Positions 9,061 to 17,482 of a stretch of 64,000 nucleotides of DNA are shown here, piece after piece (the stretch's first letter is position 1; each line of letters starts with the position of its first letter). The stretch covers positions 3,721,798-3,785,797 of the forward strand of contig NZ_CP036261.1 in assembly GCF_007741475.1 (NCBI RefSeq). Reading direction: 5' to 3'. The notes below the pieces were generated by a model, which saw nothing but the letters and a program-made list of their open reading frames with translations, ran no database searches and had not been told where the DNA came from. This stretch comes from Rosistilla ulvae. Lineage in GTDB: Bacteria > Planctomycetota > Planctomycetia > Pirellulales > Pirellulaceae. The position numbers and the translations under genes were made by a program.

Positions 9061-10167
9061 TCAACGATCCCAATCGATGATCACCTTCAGGCTATCTTTG
9101 TCTGCCGCTCGGGAGATGGCGGCGGGGATCTGGTCCTGTCCAAAGACTTCGGTCGCGTTGGTCATGAGATCGATCTTTGGCAGCAAGCCTTCGGAAAGGA
9201 ATTTATGGGCCAGACGAATCCCGTGCATGCTGCTGCCATGTGTCGCTTGGTAGCACTGCAACCGGTAATGGATGTCATTATTGAGATCGACCTCATGAGC
9301 GATCCGCGGTTTGCCATCCGCCCCTTTCACCCCGGCGTGTCCGTCCAAAACGGTTCCGTATCCCATCAACTTCGGCGCCAAATCATACGCTTCGCGTACC
9401 GGCGCATTAACCATCACAAAGTGAGGTTCGTTGTACGGTTTACAATGCGCCAACGTCGTCTGTACGACGTTTTCGTCCCAGCGAACTCCCACGACCCGAT
9501 CGTCGCCGAAATCGGCCAACACGCGTTCCAACCGCTCTTTGCCACGATTGATCAAAATGATCTTCTTGGCGTTCATCGCCTGGGCACACTGCAACGCGTA
9601 AGTGCTTTGCGACCCGGCACCAATCAACACAACAATCCGATTCTCAATGCAGTTGTTGACCCGGGTCATCCCTTCGAGACAACAGGCCAGTGGTTCCAAT
9701 TGGCACGCATGATTCGGGTTGAACCCGGCCGGAAACTTGACGATCGGTCCGTCGTCGACAAACCACTTCGGTAGAATCGCGTGGGATCGCGCAAACCCAG
9801 GGAACTCGTGTCCTGTTGCCTGCGTATTGGGACAACTGGTCCAATCCCCCGTCCCAGCCTTACCGCAGTAAATGCAATCGGTATCGCCACACGGAATATC
9901 ACATCCGAGTCCGACCAGATCGCCGGGGGCAAACTTGTCGACTCCCGGCCCCACCGCGTCGACGATACAGGCGACTTCGTGCAGCAGAATCGCGGGCCAA
10001 GACAAGATCCGCGGCAACCCGACGTTGTAGATCACCACATCCGACTGGCAGACCGACGTCTTGCTGGTGCGGAGCCGAACTTCGCCGGGTCCAGGTTCGC
10101 CAATCGTTTCTTGAGCGAGCGAAAACGTGCCACCGGGTTTGTCGAGATAGTAAATCGAGTTTTGCAT
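9061..10167 (-). CDS. Zinc-type medium-chain alcohol/polyol dehydrogenase
   Basis: 368 residues from the ATG at 10167 (MQNSIYYLDKPGGTFSLAQE). An MDR fold: catalytic-zinc region with KTSVCQSDV and LHEVACIVDAVGPGVDKFAPGD, a cysteine-bearing lobe (CDIPCGDTDCIYCGKAGTGD), and a Rossmann segment VVLIGAGSQSTYALQCAQAM instead of the usual GxGxxG, so cofactor binding is somewhat atypical. It resembles sugar-phosphate or polyol dehydrogenases of the SorE/YdjJ kind more than ethanol dehydrogenases, but the substrate is unknown. It begins 37 bases after the stop of a second dehydrogenase gene, in one leftward operon with it and the isomerase-epimerase fusion. Confidence 0.85.
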   Translation of the reverse strand: MQNSIYYLDKPGGTFSLAQETIGEPGPGEVRLRTSKTSVCQSDVVIYNVGLPRILSWPAILLHEVACIVDAVGPGVDKFAPGDLVGLGCDIPCGDTDCIYCGKAGTGDWTSCPNTQATGHEFPGFARSHAILPKWFVDDGPIVKFPAGFNPNHACQLEPLACCLEGMTRVNNCIENRIVVLIGAGSQSTYALQCAQAMNAKKIILINRGKERLERVLADFGDDRVVGVRWDENVVQTTLAHCKPYNEPHFVMVNAPVREAYDLAPKLMGYGTVLDGHAGVKGADGKPRIAHEVDLNNDIHYRLQCYQATHGSSMHGIRLAHKFLSEGLLPKIDLMTNATEVFGQDQIPAAISRAADKDSLKVIIDWDR

Positions 10168-10204
10168 CGTTGCGACATTCTTTGTTGTAGAAGGATCGTG
10201 AGTC

Positions 10205-11290
10205 TTATTTGTCCGCCGCGTCGGGTCCCTGCGACGGATGAAGTAGCACCTTGGCGTAAAATTCACTCTGATCCCGAATCATTTCCAACGCCGCGATGCC
10301 TTGCGACAACGGCACGCGATGGGTGATCAATGGTTTCAGGTTCAACACGCCGCTGCTCATCGCATCGAGCACCGTACGCCAATCATCGTCGTCGCCAAAG
10401 ACGCTGAAATCGCTGTTCCATGTCCCCAAGATGTCGATCTCTCTTCGCATGCATTGCGAAATCAAGGCGGCCGGAAGCGTGACATCGGCCGCCGGATTGC
10501 CCAATAAAACGCAGCGTCCGGAACGCCGCGTCGCTTGCATCGCAGCGGTCATCGTCGGCGGGACTCCCGCACTTTCGATCGCAACGTGCACACCGCGGCC
10601 TCCCGTCAAACGTTCGGCAACCAGGGCGGGCGATTCGTCGCGGCTGTCGAACACATGCTCGAACCCAAGTCGCCGAGCAAGCTCCAATTTTTCGGGCAGG
10701 ATGTCGAACAAAGCGATCTGCGACGCCCCCATTCCCCGCGCCCATTGAGCGACCATCAATCCGATCGGTCCCAAACCGAAGATCGCCACGCTGTCCCCCA
10801 AACGCAGCTGAGCCCGACGAACTGCGTGCAATGCCACCGCCGCCGGTTCGGTCATGGCGGCTTCTTCCAACGACACGTTGTCGGGCACTTTGATCAGGTT
10901 CCGTTGCGGAGCGATCACATATTCACTGAACGCGCCGTCGCTGCGACTGCCCAAATAATCGTATCCGTCGCTTTGAGCGTATTTACCGACTTCGCAGGCC
11001 GGGTGGTCGTCGTTCCAAATCAGCGGAAAGACGGCGACGCGATCGCCAACGGAAAATTCGGAGACGCCCTCGCCGCAAGCTTCCACGGTGCCAGCGAACT
11101 CGTGACCGCAGATCGTTGGAAAGTTGTAGGTCCCTTTGCTGAAGCAGCGAGGTATGTCGCTGCCACAAACACCGCAGAAACCGATCCGCACCCGCAGCTT
11201 GCCCGCCGGGACCTCGGGAACCGGGACCTGTTCGAACCGCAAGTCCGAAACACCATGCAGTACGATCGCGTCCATTAAATCTTTTGTCAT
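10205..11290 (-). CDS. GatD-like zinc-binding dehydrogenase lacking the structural zinc cysteines
   Basis: 361 residues; the ATG at 11290 has GGAG nine bases upstream and is preferred over the ATG at 11275. MDR family: catalytic-zinc motif FCGVCGSDIPRCF and CGHEFAGTVEACGEGV, cofactor motif VAIFGLGPIGLMVAQWARGM. Along its length it looks like galactitol-1-phosphate 5-dehydrogenase (GatD), including YDYLGSRSDGAFSEYV. The lobe that normally holds four structural-zinc cysteines reads PLIWNDDHPACEVGKYAQSD and keeps only one, so the second zinc is probably absent. It lies 32 bases after the isomerase-epimerase fusion gene, so all three are likely one catabolic operon under the DeoR regulator at 13239. 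Confidence 0.88.
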   Translation of the reverse strand: MTKDLMDAIVLHGVSDLRFEQVPVPEVPAGKLRVRIGFCGVCGSDIPRCFSKGTYNFPTICGHEFAGTVEACGEGVSEFSVGDRVAVFPLIWNDDHPACEVGKYAQSDGYDYLGSRSDGAFSEYVIAPQRNLIKVPDNVSLEEAAMTEPAAVALHAVRRAQLRLGDSVAIFGLGPIGLMVAQWARGMGASQIALFDILPEKLELARRLGFEHVFDSRDESPALVAERLTGGRGVHVAIESAGVPPTMTAAMQATRRSGRCVLLGNPAADVTLPAALISQCMRREIDILGTWNSDFSVFGDDDDWRTVLDAMSSGVLNLKPLITHRVPLSQGIAALEMIRDQSEFYAKVLLHPSQGPDAADK

Positions 11291-11322
11291 CTAGCTTGTC
11301 TCCATCTGGATGGTTTACGCGA

Positions 11323-12978
11323 CTACTGGCAATCGGCTGCCAAACCCGCGGCGATCGTCTGTTTCATTTTCTCCACGTTTTCGCTCCACGGCGCGTCGCG
11401 GTGGAAGATGCTGCTGGTCCCCGCAACCAGATTCACACCGCCGGCGCGAACCATCGCGGGGATGTTCTCGAAACTAACGTTCCCATCGACCTGGATCGGA
11501 ATCTCGCCATACCCACGATCGTCCAACATCTTGCGACAATCGGCGATCTTGCGAATCGATGCCGGCGTCATCTTCTGCCCTGCGTAGCCCGGATTGACCG
11601 TCATCACCAACACATAATCGATCCGTTCCAAAACGTACTCGATCGCCGACAAGGGAGTCGCGGGATTGATCGCAACACCCACTTTCGCACCAATCTCCCG
11701 AATCCGGGCCAGCGTCCGGTCCAAATGCGTGCACGATTCGACATGAACCGAAACCTGGTCGACTCGCATCGGTGCCAACAACTCGACAAAGAAGTCGTTG
11801 TTTGCGACCATCAGATGGACGTCGATCGGCAGCGCCGTCTTCGGCCCCAACGCCTCCAGAATCCCCAGCCCCATCGGTGCGTTGGGAACAAAGTGTCCAT
11901 CCATGATATCGATGTGCAGCATATCGACGCCCAGCGCTTCGACCCGCCGCAATGCCGATTCAAAGTTCAAAGGATCGACGCACATCATCGATGGCGAAAT
12001 CATCACCGGTGATTTATCCGTCGCGATCGCGCGGGGCGGTGCAGGTCCGGTGGCCGTCTGTTGCATGAACGCAGTTTGCAAATATTGCAGCGATTCCCGC
12101 AGCGAGGCCTCCAATTGGTGATCGCTGTAATCGCGTCCCAACTTGGGGCCACCGATCTCCAAATAGCCGGCTAAAGTCGCTACGGGCAAGCGATCCGAAG
12201 CGTCCACCAACAGTTGCCGGAAACGAGGAACATCGATGATCCCCTTGTCCCGATCGGCCTGTGTAAACCCGAACGTCGAATTGAACATGCTGTCGGTATT
12301 TTTCAGATGCACCTCATACATCCACGGCACGCACGCTTCGAACAGATCGTACTGATCGAAGATCGTCTTGCCATTGCGATCGGCATAACCATGGGCGATG
12401 TCCGTGCAATAGCCCACCTGTACGGTGTTGTCTGGATTGGCGTTGTGGTATTCGGTCAACTCCTGTCCCATCGCAGCGATCTCTTCGGGCAGCGTCGGTG
12501 GTTCCGCCAGACAGCTCATCGGTTCGACCGTCAACCACTTCAGGCCGTGCTCATGCGCATGATGCATCAATTCCTTCATGTGGCGAATGTAACGCTTCAC
12601 CCCCGCCTGCTTGGTACCCATCTGATCTCGTAGCACCGCACCGGGATTACTGCCAACGCTGGTCGCCCCCAAGATCCCGCCGACCTCGATGTAGCGTTCG
12701 TAGCTTTTTCGAGCAACCTGTTCAAAACCTGGTTCGCTGCGCAAAAAGCCTCCCAGTTCGCGGTGAGTTGTGAACGTACTATCGATCACCACTCCCGCAT
12801 CGTCGGCCTGTTTACGAAGGTCGTGAAAATATTCATCGGGCAGTTGATAGGTTTCAAACTGGGATCCCAACTGAACGTAGCGAACGCCTTCCTCGGCCAG
12901 CAGGCGAAACAGCCACTGGTGTGAGTAACGATATTCGATCATGTCGGACTTAACGCCCAACCGCAATTCAACAGCCAT
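11323..12978 (-). CDS. Fusion: xylose-isomerase-like TIM-barrel isomerase + ribulose-phosphate 3-epimerase
   Basis: 551 residues with two catalytic domains in one uninterrupted frame. Residues 1-302 form a sugar-phosphate isomerase/epimerase TIM barrel with candidate metal ligands in WLTVEPMS (E152), YCTDIAHG (D193) and YLEIGGP (E274). A Pro/Ala/Thr-rich linker (303-324) leads to a complete ribulose-phosphate 3-epimerase: ISPSMMCVDP, HIDIMDGHFVPN with the catalytic Asp, DVHLMV, MTVNPGYAGQ and IQVDGNVS. Each half is of normal family length. First gene of a leftward operon with two dehydrogenases, divergent from a DeoR regulator. I infer catabolism of a pentose, tetritol or hexitol phosphate; the sugar is not identifiable. 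Confidence 0.92.
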   Translation of the reverse strand: MAVELRLGVKSDMIEYRYSHQWLFRLLAEEGVRYVQLGSQFETYQLPDEYFHDLRKQADDAGVVIDSTFTTHRELGGFLRSEPGFEQVARKSYERYIEVGGILGATSVGSNPGAVLRDQMGTKQAGVKRYIRHMKELMHHAHEHGLKWLTVEPMSCLAEPPTLPEEIAAMGQELTEYHNANPDNTVQVGYCTDIAHGYADRNGKTIFDQYDLFEACVPWMYEVHLKNTDSMFNSTFGFTQADRDKGIIDVPRFRQLLVDASDRLPVATLAGYLEIGGPKLGRDYSDHQLEASLRESLQYLQTAFMQQTATGPAPPRAIATDKSPVMISPSMMCVDPLNFESALRRVEALGVDMLHIDIMDGHFVPNAPMGLGILEALGPKTALPIDVHLMVANNDFFVELLAPMRVDQVSVHVESCTHLDRTLARIREIGAKVGVAINPATPLSAIEYVLERIDYVLVMTVNPGYAGQKMTPASIRKIADCRKMLDDRGYGEIPIQVDGNVSFENIPAMVRAGGVNLVAGTSSIFHRDAPWSENVEKMKQTIAAGLAADCQ

Positions 12979-13114
12979 CTTCGGTGAGTCTCCAGGCAGC
13001 GTAGGTTCTAATTACCGCACCGTTTCCATTCGTAGAATCCACGCGGGTTCGAACAGTCGATCCCCAAGGCAAGCTTGAATCCGTGGGCGGATGCTTGACA
13101 AAGCCTATCAAACC

Positions 13115-13128
13115 GATCAATAGTGATC
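13115..13128. promoter_or_regulatory. Candidate operator between fusion gene and deoR (site 1)
   Basis: GATCA-ATAG-TGATC, a perfect 5-bp inverted repeat in the 260-base divergent region. It contains ATAGTGATCA, which recurs 76 bases to the right, close to the regulator start. Position and repetition suggest binding by the adjacent DeoR protein; not proven. Confidence 0.4.
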
Positions 13129-13195
13129 AATCAACGCTCACCATCAATCGAATTGCAATCACGACAAAAGCTCATCGCAATCACGCAGCGAGCCC

Positions 13196-13206
13196 ATAGT
13201 GATCAC
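13196..13206. promoter_or_regulatory. Candidate operator just upstream of deoR (site 2)
   Basis: Second copy of ATAGTGATCA (13196-13205), overlapping the 8-bp palindrome GTGATCAC (13199-13206), 32 bases before the regulator start codon. Between the two sites GCAATCACG occurs twice, at 13155 and 13177. The arrangement would suit autoregulation and control of the divergent operon. Confidence 0.4.
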
Positions 13207-13238
13207 AACGGTTCATTTCCGATCTGAAAGGGCCTCCT

Positions 13239-14009
13239 GTGAAAACGAATCGACACGAAGAAATCATGAAGGTGTTGTCCGAGACGGGAACATTAACGGT
13301 CGAGGAAGCGGTGGCACGATTTGGCGCGAGCGTCGCCACGGTGCGCCGCGATTTTGCCGAGATGGCAGAAGCCAACTTGGTCCGTCGCGTCCGTGGCGGC
13401 GTCCAGGTTCTCCAGAGCGACCAAACGATGCCGTTAGCGATTCGCGAGGTCCGACAGCGCGATGCCAAGCTGGCGATCGCCCGCGAAGCGGTGACGATGC
13501 TTGCCCCTGGCAGCGTGGTGTTTGTCGATGGCGGCACGACGACGCTGCAACTGGGGACCTGCCTACCAGCGATCCCTCTGCGCGTGATCACCAATTCGCT
13601 TCGGTTAGCCGCGGCGATGGAGTCCAATTCGGCCAGTCGATCGATGCATGAACTGTTTTTAACAGGCGGGTTCTTATTTCCCGGCACGGGGCTGTTGGTC
13701 GGTCCCAGTGCGCAGGCGTCGATTGCGCAGTACTACGCCCAGTGGACGATCCTTTCGGTCAGCGGGATCAACCTTTCCGGCTTGTACAACGACAACGAAC
13801 ATGTCGTCGAAAGCGAGCGATTGATGATCGCCAACGCGGATCGAGTGATCGTATTGGCCGATCACACGAAGATCGGTAAGCATTCGATGTGTCACATCGC
13901 CCGATTGAATGAGATCGATGTGATCGTTACCAATCGCCACCCCGACACAGCTGAAGCACTGGAAGCGTTTGAGAGCGCGGGAGTCGAAGTTCTGTTCGCT
14001 GCAGACTAA
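13239..14009 (+). CDS. DeoR/GlpR family transcriptional regulator
   Basis: 256 residues from a GTG preceded by AAAGGG. The N-terminal DeoR helix-turn-helix is plain (RHEEIMKVLSETGTLTVEEA, then SVATVRRDFAEMAEANLVRR and RGG). The rest is the DeoRC sensor domain with the sugar-phosphate-binding signature VFVDGGTTTLQLGTCLP and the later SVSGINLSGLYNDNEHV. Members of this family usually repress sugar catabolic operons and respond to a phosphorylated intermediate. It faces the isomerase-epimerase/dehydrogenase operon across 260 bases that hold repeated palindromic sites, so it most likely controls that operon and itself. Confidence 0.93.
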   Translation: MKTNRHEEIMKVLSETGTLTVEEAVARFGASVATVRRDFAEMAEANLVRRVRGGVQVLQSDQTMPLAIREVRQRDAKLAIAREAVTMLAPGSVVFVDGGTTTLQLGTCLPAIPLRVITNSLRLAAAMESNSASRSMHELFLTGGFLFPGTGLLVGPSAQASIAQYYAQWTILSVSGINLSGLYNDNEHVVESERLMIANADRVIVLADHTKIGKHSMCHIARLNEIDVIVTNRHPDTAEALEAFESAGVEVLFAAD

Positions 14010-14065
14010 GTTTTGATGAACGATGCCTGTGGACTCTGTAGGACGCTGCGGCCAGTAACAGCAAG

Positions 14066-14096
14066 AACCCAAAGTGCGATGTTCGCACTCTGGGTT
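14066..14096. terminator. Bidirectional hairpin terminator between deoR and porin
   Basis: AACCCAAAGTGCGA-TGT-TCGCACTCTGGGTT: a 14-bp stem with one mismatch and a 3-base loop, in the gap between two convergent genes (deoR ends at 14009, the porin gene at 14136). No long U-tract on either side, but the stem is strong. Confidence 0.7.
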
Positions 14097-14135
14097 CCAC
14101 GTTAAATCGATCAGACCTCGCCGAAGTCGATTGTC

Positions 14136-15446
14136 TTAGAACAAGACGATCGTATCGATACCAAAGGTGGTTTGATTTTTGTCATCGTTTTGATTGACGC
14201 CCAATTGATCGGGATCCCAGTCCCAACGGATTTCAGGACGAACGATCACGTTCGAATGTGGTGTGACATTGCAACCCAAGGTCAGGTCATATACATCGGC
14301 CCGGTTGCCGGTTGCGCTGTCCAGGTTGTTCCACCATTCGAAACGAGCCCCCGCCGACAAGCAATCGTTGATGGAGTAGATCCAGTATTGGTTGACCCCG
14401 ATCGATTCGCGTTCGGCAGCGCCGCTGGCGTTTTCGGTGGCCAACACGTCCGATTGAAGAATGTACTGCAAGTTTTCTGTCACCGTGACGTCGAAAACAA
14501 GGCTGTGCATGTAACCGCGTTCCTGCGTTCTTTCGACGAAACGACCAAAGACGGTTGCGTAAGTAGCTGTGATATCGTCGCACAATGCCGAACTGATACC
14601 GCCAATGAAGTTGTCGCCGTTATCTTCGTATCCGCTGTCCCATCCGAGGGTGTAGCCGCCGAAGACCGAAGCGTTGTCACCAACAGCCAAGGTCGCCAAC
14701 GCTCCGGTGTGGGTAAACGGTTCGCTGTTGTACATCGTGTACGCGTGACTGTAGAAGAAGTTGTCAGGCGCGGTTACGACTTCCCAACCGATGATCGTGT
14801 AGAAGTGACCGACCTTGACGGAGAGGTCTCCGTAGCCCATTTCAACATAAGCTTGCGGAATCGCCGACCCGTAGTTTCCGCCGTTATCGAACGATTGATC
14901 CCAGTGCCCGTTGTCGGTTCCAAACGCTTGCGTGTCGGGTCCGTCGGTACCGTAGATGTAATCGATGTGACCGCCGACATCGAAGCCTTCGGAAGTGTCG
15001 ATCGCTTTGTCGATCGAGAGCCATGCCTGTTGCAATTGCACGTTGTTGGGAAAGCTGTTGAAGCGGAAGTCGCTCCCTTTGCTGTGGTAACCAATTTGTG
15101 CCCATCCCGAAACGGTCAGCCCGCACGGGGTGCAACCAAACAACGATAGCGGATCGTCGCCACAGTTCGAGAACAAACCGCAGCCCTTTTTGCTCGTGTC
15201 AAAACAGCCCAGGCCGCCCCCCATGCTGTCACATCCGTCGTCGCACATTGAATCGCAATCGGCCGCCGGATCGGAGATACCACAGGCCGCTTCGCTACAA
15301 GAATCTTCGCATCCGCAGACCGCTTCGCCACAATCACACTTGGCCGCGTAGCCAACTTGTGCGATGGATTGGAACGGGGTCTGAGCGTGAAGGATTGCGT
15401 TTGGCAATAACGATGCCAACGCCAGGGGAACAATAATTCGTAACAT
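14136..15446 (-). CDS. Outer-membrane porin-like beta-barrel protein with Cys-rich N-terminal region
   Basis: 436 residues from the ATG at 15446, which has GGAG eight bases upstream and opens a signal peptide (MLRIIVPLALASLLPNAILH, cleavage after HAQ or so). Residues 35-110 are exceptionally rich in Cys, Asp and Gly (CDCGEAVCGCEDSC and more, about 17 cysteines). The rest alternates polar/aromatic strands typical of an outer-membrane barrel (for example AQIGYHSKGSDFRFNSF and YGDLSVKVGHFYTIIGWEVV) and ends ...TFGIDTIVLF with a C-terminal aromatic. This is the planctomycete BBP2-type porin layout. Probable role: passive uptake through the outer membrane. A strong hairpin follows the stop. Confidence 0.85.
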   Translation of the reverse strand: MLRIIVPLALASLLPNAILHAQTPFQSIAQVGYAAKCDCGEAVCGCEDSCSEAACGISDPAADCDSMCDDGCDSMGGGLGCFDTSKKGCGLFSNCGDDPLSLFGCTPCGLTVSGWAQIGYHSKGSDFRFNSFPNNVQLQQAWLSIDKAIDTSEGFDVGGHIDYIYGTDGPDTQAFGTDNGHWDQSFDNGGNYGSAIPQAYVEMGYGDLSVKVGHFYTIIGWEVVTAPDNFFYSHAYTMYNSEPFTHTGALATLAVGDNASVFGGYTLGWDSGYEDNGDNFIGGISSALCDDITATYATVFGRFVERTQERGYMHSLVFDVTVTENLQYILQSDVLATENASGAAERESIGVNQYWIYSINDCLSAGARFEWWNNLDSATGNRADVYDLTLGCNVTPHSNVIVRPEIRWDWDPDQLGVNQNDDKNQTTFGIDTIVLF

Positions 15447-15919
15447 TGATTCGTCTCCAGTAGACTTTGGCCAGATCAGCCTTGGACCGCCACCCAAAAC
15501 CGGTTCATTGCATTGTTTAGGCTGCGGCCGATTGTTTCGATCGGCAGCTGCTTTGTTGTAAATCTGTATCGACCGGCATAATCCCACCAATCAGGCCCAC
15601 CAGAGGAATTGCGATATTCGAACGCGCTCCAACCGCCACTTTCGGTAAACTTTTCCGATTAAGCGACCCAATACACTGAGTTTATCTACCCAAATGGGGT
15701 TTTTTTGTGGTGCGTCGGGGGCATTAATCGCGGCAAAACGGCCGCGCAGGATCGACCGTTTGCGGTGCCAGGACGCATCGAATAACAAGGGCGCGGCGAT
15801 TCAGGCTATCTTTTGGTAGCCATTTTCGCGGGTGGGCTTCTGCGGCGTCCGGGCCGCAGCTTGGCGTTTCAAGATTCGGCGGCCGCCACGCTTCGGCAAG
15901 CTTCACCGCAGCGGAGAGA
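15447..15919. other. Intergenic region upstream of the porin gene, no gene seen
   Basis: About 470 bases between the acpS stop and the porin start, both genes leftward. The porin promoter must lie here. The only structure I see is the hairpin at 15804-15821. Short frames in this stretch have no ribosome site or recognisable product. Confidence 0.6.
15804..15821 (-). terminator. Weak hairpin after acpS
   Basis: GGCTATC-TTTT-GGTAGCC on the + strand: a 7-bp stem with one G-U pair, about 100 bases beyond the acpS stop. No U-tract on the minus strand. Possible 3' end of the trpS-acpS transcript. Confidence 0.3.
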
Positions 15920-16303
15920 TTAGACGCCGACAGCGATCGCGAACGCTGTCGCGTGAGAACGACAATGAGAGATGGAGATTTGGATTTCGTGCAACCGTAA
16001 CTCCTCGCACAAATTACGGGCTTCACCAGCCAACGCGATCCGGGGCTTGCCCCCCTCTTCGTTGCGGACCTCGATATCGGTCCAATGGATTCCACGCGAC
16101 CATCCCGTGCCAAGCGCCTTCAGCACGGCTTCCTTCGCCGCCCAACGGCCGGCGTAATGCTCCGTCGCGGCTTTACGGACGCTGCAGTATTCGATCTCGC
16201 CGGGCGTGTAGACACGCGTCAGAAACAACTCGCCATGCTTTTCGATCATCTTCTCGATTCGCAAGCATTCGACGATATCGGTACCGATGCCGATGACATT
16301 CAT
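15920..16303 (-). CDS. acpS: Holo-[acyl-carrier-protein] synthase
   Basis: 127 residues, normal for AcpS. It transfers 4'-phosphopantetheine from CoA to apo-ACP in fatty-acid synthesis. The N-terminus VIGIGTDIVECLRIEKMIEK carries the Mg-ligand Asp, and the central AGRWAAKEAVLKALGTGW carries the second acidic ligand and the CoA-binding Lys; HVISISH-type block appears as IQISISHCRSHATAFAIA. It starts 36 bases after the trpS stop on the same strand and is probably co-transcribed with it. Confidence 0.96.
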   Translation of the reverse strand: MNVIGIGTDIVECLRIEKMIEKHGELFLTRVYTPGEIEYCSVRKAATEHYAGRWAAKEAVLKALGTGWSRGIHWTDIEVRNEEGGKPRIALAGEARNLCEELRLHEIQISISHCRSHATAFAIAVGV

Positions 16304-16339
16304 GGATGGGGCTCAGATTGGTTCTGAAGTCGAGGAAGG

Positions 16340-17302
16340 TTAACGCAAGCCACAGGCGCGCTGAGTGCGGGCCAACACGTCGGCCGCTTTGGCACGTGCC
16401 TTTTCCGCGCCCTGACGAAGCACTTGGTCGACATAGTCGACGTCGTGTTCCAGTTCGGCACGTCGTTGGCGAGCGGCCGCGAAGAACTCCTCGCTGGCCG
16501 CAGCAACCGCTTTCTTGACTTCGCCATAACCAAAGCCACCGCGGCGATAGGTTTCCGCCATCGCATCGATATCGGATTGGCTGCCGACCAAACGCAGCAG
16601 GTCGAACAGATGATCCCCCTCGGGGTCTTTAGGCTCCTCCATCGGGCGACTGTCGGTGGTGATCCGCATGATCTGCTTGCGGATCGCTTTGGTATCACCG
16701 AACAATGGCAACGTGTTATCGTAGCTCTTGCTCATTTTCTGCCCATCGGTGCCGGGAACCTTCGCCGCTTCCTCCAACACTTTGGCTTTGGGAAGTACAA
16801 ACGTCTCGCCGAAGGCATGATTAAAGCTGCCAGCCAGATCGCGACAGACCTCGACATGCTGGATTTGATCGGCACCAACGGGAACCAGATCAGCGTCGTA
16901 GGCCAAAATGTCGGCCGCCATCAGGACCGGATAGGTAAACAGTCCGGCATCGGACTTGATTCCCCGCTCCTTCTTTTCCTTGTAGGCGTGGCAGCGTTCC
17001 AACAGCCCCATCGGCGTTCCGGTCATCAGCAACCACGACAGCTCGGAGACCTCGGGAACATGCGACTGAACAAACAGCGTCGCTTTCGCCGGATCGAGTC
17101 CCAGCGCCAACAGATCCAACGCCGCGTCGCGCACGTTCTGCCGCAGCACCTGCGGGTCGCGTACCGTGGTCAGCGCGTGCAGGTCGGCGATAAAGTAGAA
17201 CCCTTCGTGCGAGTGCTGCAGATCGATGTATTGACGAATCGCGCCAAAAAAGTTGCCCCAATGGAAGCGGCCAGTCGGTTGGATTCCGGATAACACTCGC
17301 AT
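16340..17302 (-). CDS. trpS: Tryptophan--tRNA ligase
   Basis: 320 residues from the ATG at 17302 ([20 protein letters not shown]), the usual TrpRS N-terminus; the same frame stays open far upstream but there only reads antisense to the RimB-like gene. Class I synthetase signatures: HIGH-type HWGN at residues 14-17 and KMSKS within [18 protein letters not shown]. Other family blocks are [37 protein letters not shown] and [13 protein letters not shown]. It charges tRNA-Trp in the cytosol. Likely first gene of a trpS-acpS operon; no leader peptide or T-box-like structure was noticed upstream. Confidence 0.97.
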   Translation of the reverse strand: MRVLSGIQPTGRFHWGNFFGAIRQYIDLQHSHEGFYFIADLHALTTVRDPQVLRQNVRDAALDLLALGLDPAKATLFVQSHVPEVSELSWLLMTGTPMGLLERCHAYKEKKERGIKSDAGLFTYPVLMAADILAYDADLVPVGADQIQHVEVCRDLAGSFNHAFGETFVLPKAKVLEEAAKVPGTDGQKMSKSYDNTLPLFGDTKAIRKQIMRITTDSRPMEEPKDPEGDHLFDLLRLVGSQSDIDAMAETYRRGGFGYGEVKKAVAAASEEFFAAARQRRAELEHDVDYVDQVLRQGAEKARAKAADVLARTQRACGLR

Positions 17303-17482
17303 ACAAACAACGCTCGGTGAAGGTCCAAAAAAATGTATCGAATTTGCTCGGCTTACCGTACCTTGGCGGTTGCGTTTTGACCAGATGCGGTTTCTGATTT
17401 GATAACTTGGGACAGTCGATCGCCAATGACAGCGTTCGACTGTGCGAAACCATTGAGCGGATCTTAACCAGGCAGGATGCAT

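Noticed and set aside
8933-9073. In-frame 47-codon extension upstream of the KptA-like ATG
   Set aside because: Starts with TTG, has no family resemblance, and overlaps the end of the dehydrogenase gene; KptA proteins begin at the MNKRLTKICK-type segment.
13040-13075. GGTTCGAAC, a T-loop-like sequence
   Set aside because: The bases on either side do not form a T-stem and no acceptor or anticodon arm can be drawn around it; not a tRNA.
15688-15706. ACCC-AAATG-GGGT followed by seven T on the + strand
   Set aside because: Looks like a small intrinsic terminator, but both neighbouring genes are leftward, so it would have no transcript to end; the stem is only four pairs.
15591-15788. 65-codon frame on the minus strand upstream of the porin gene
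   Set aside because: No ribosome site, no recognisable sequence, odd composition; more likely part of the promoter region.
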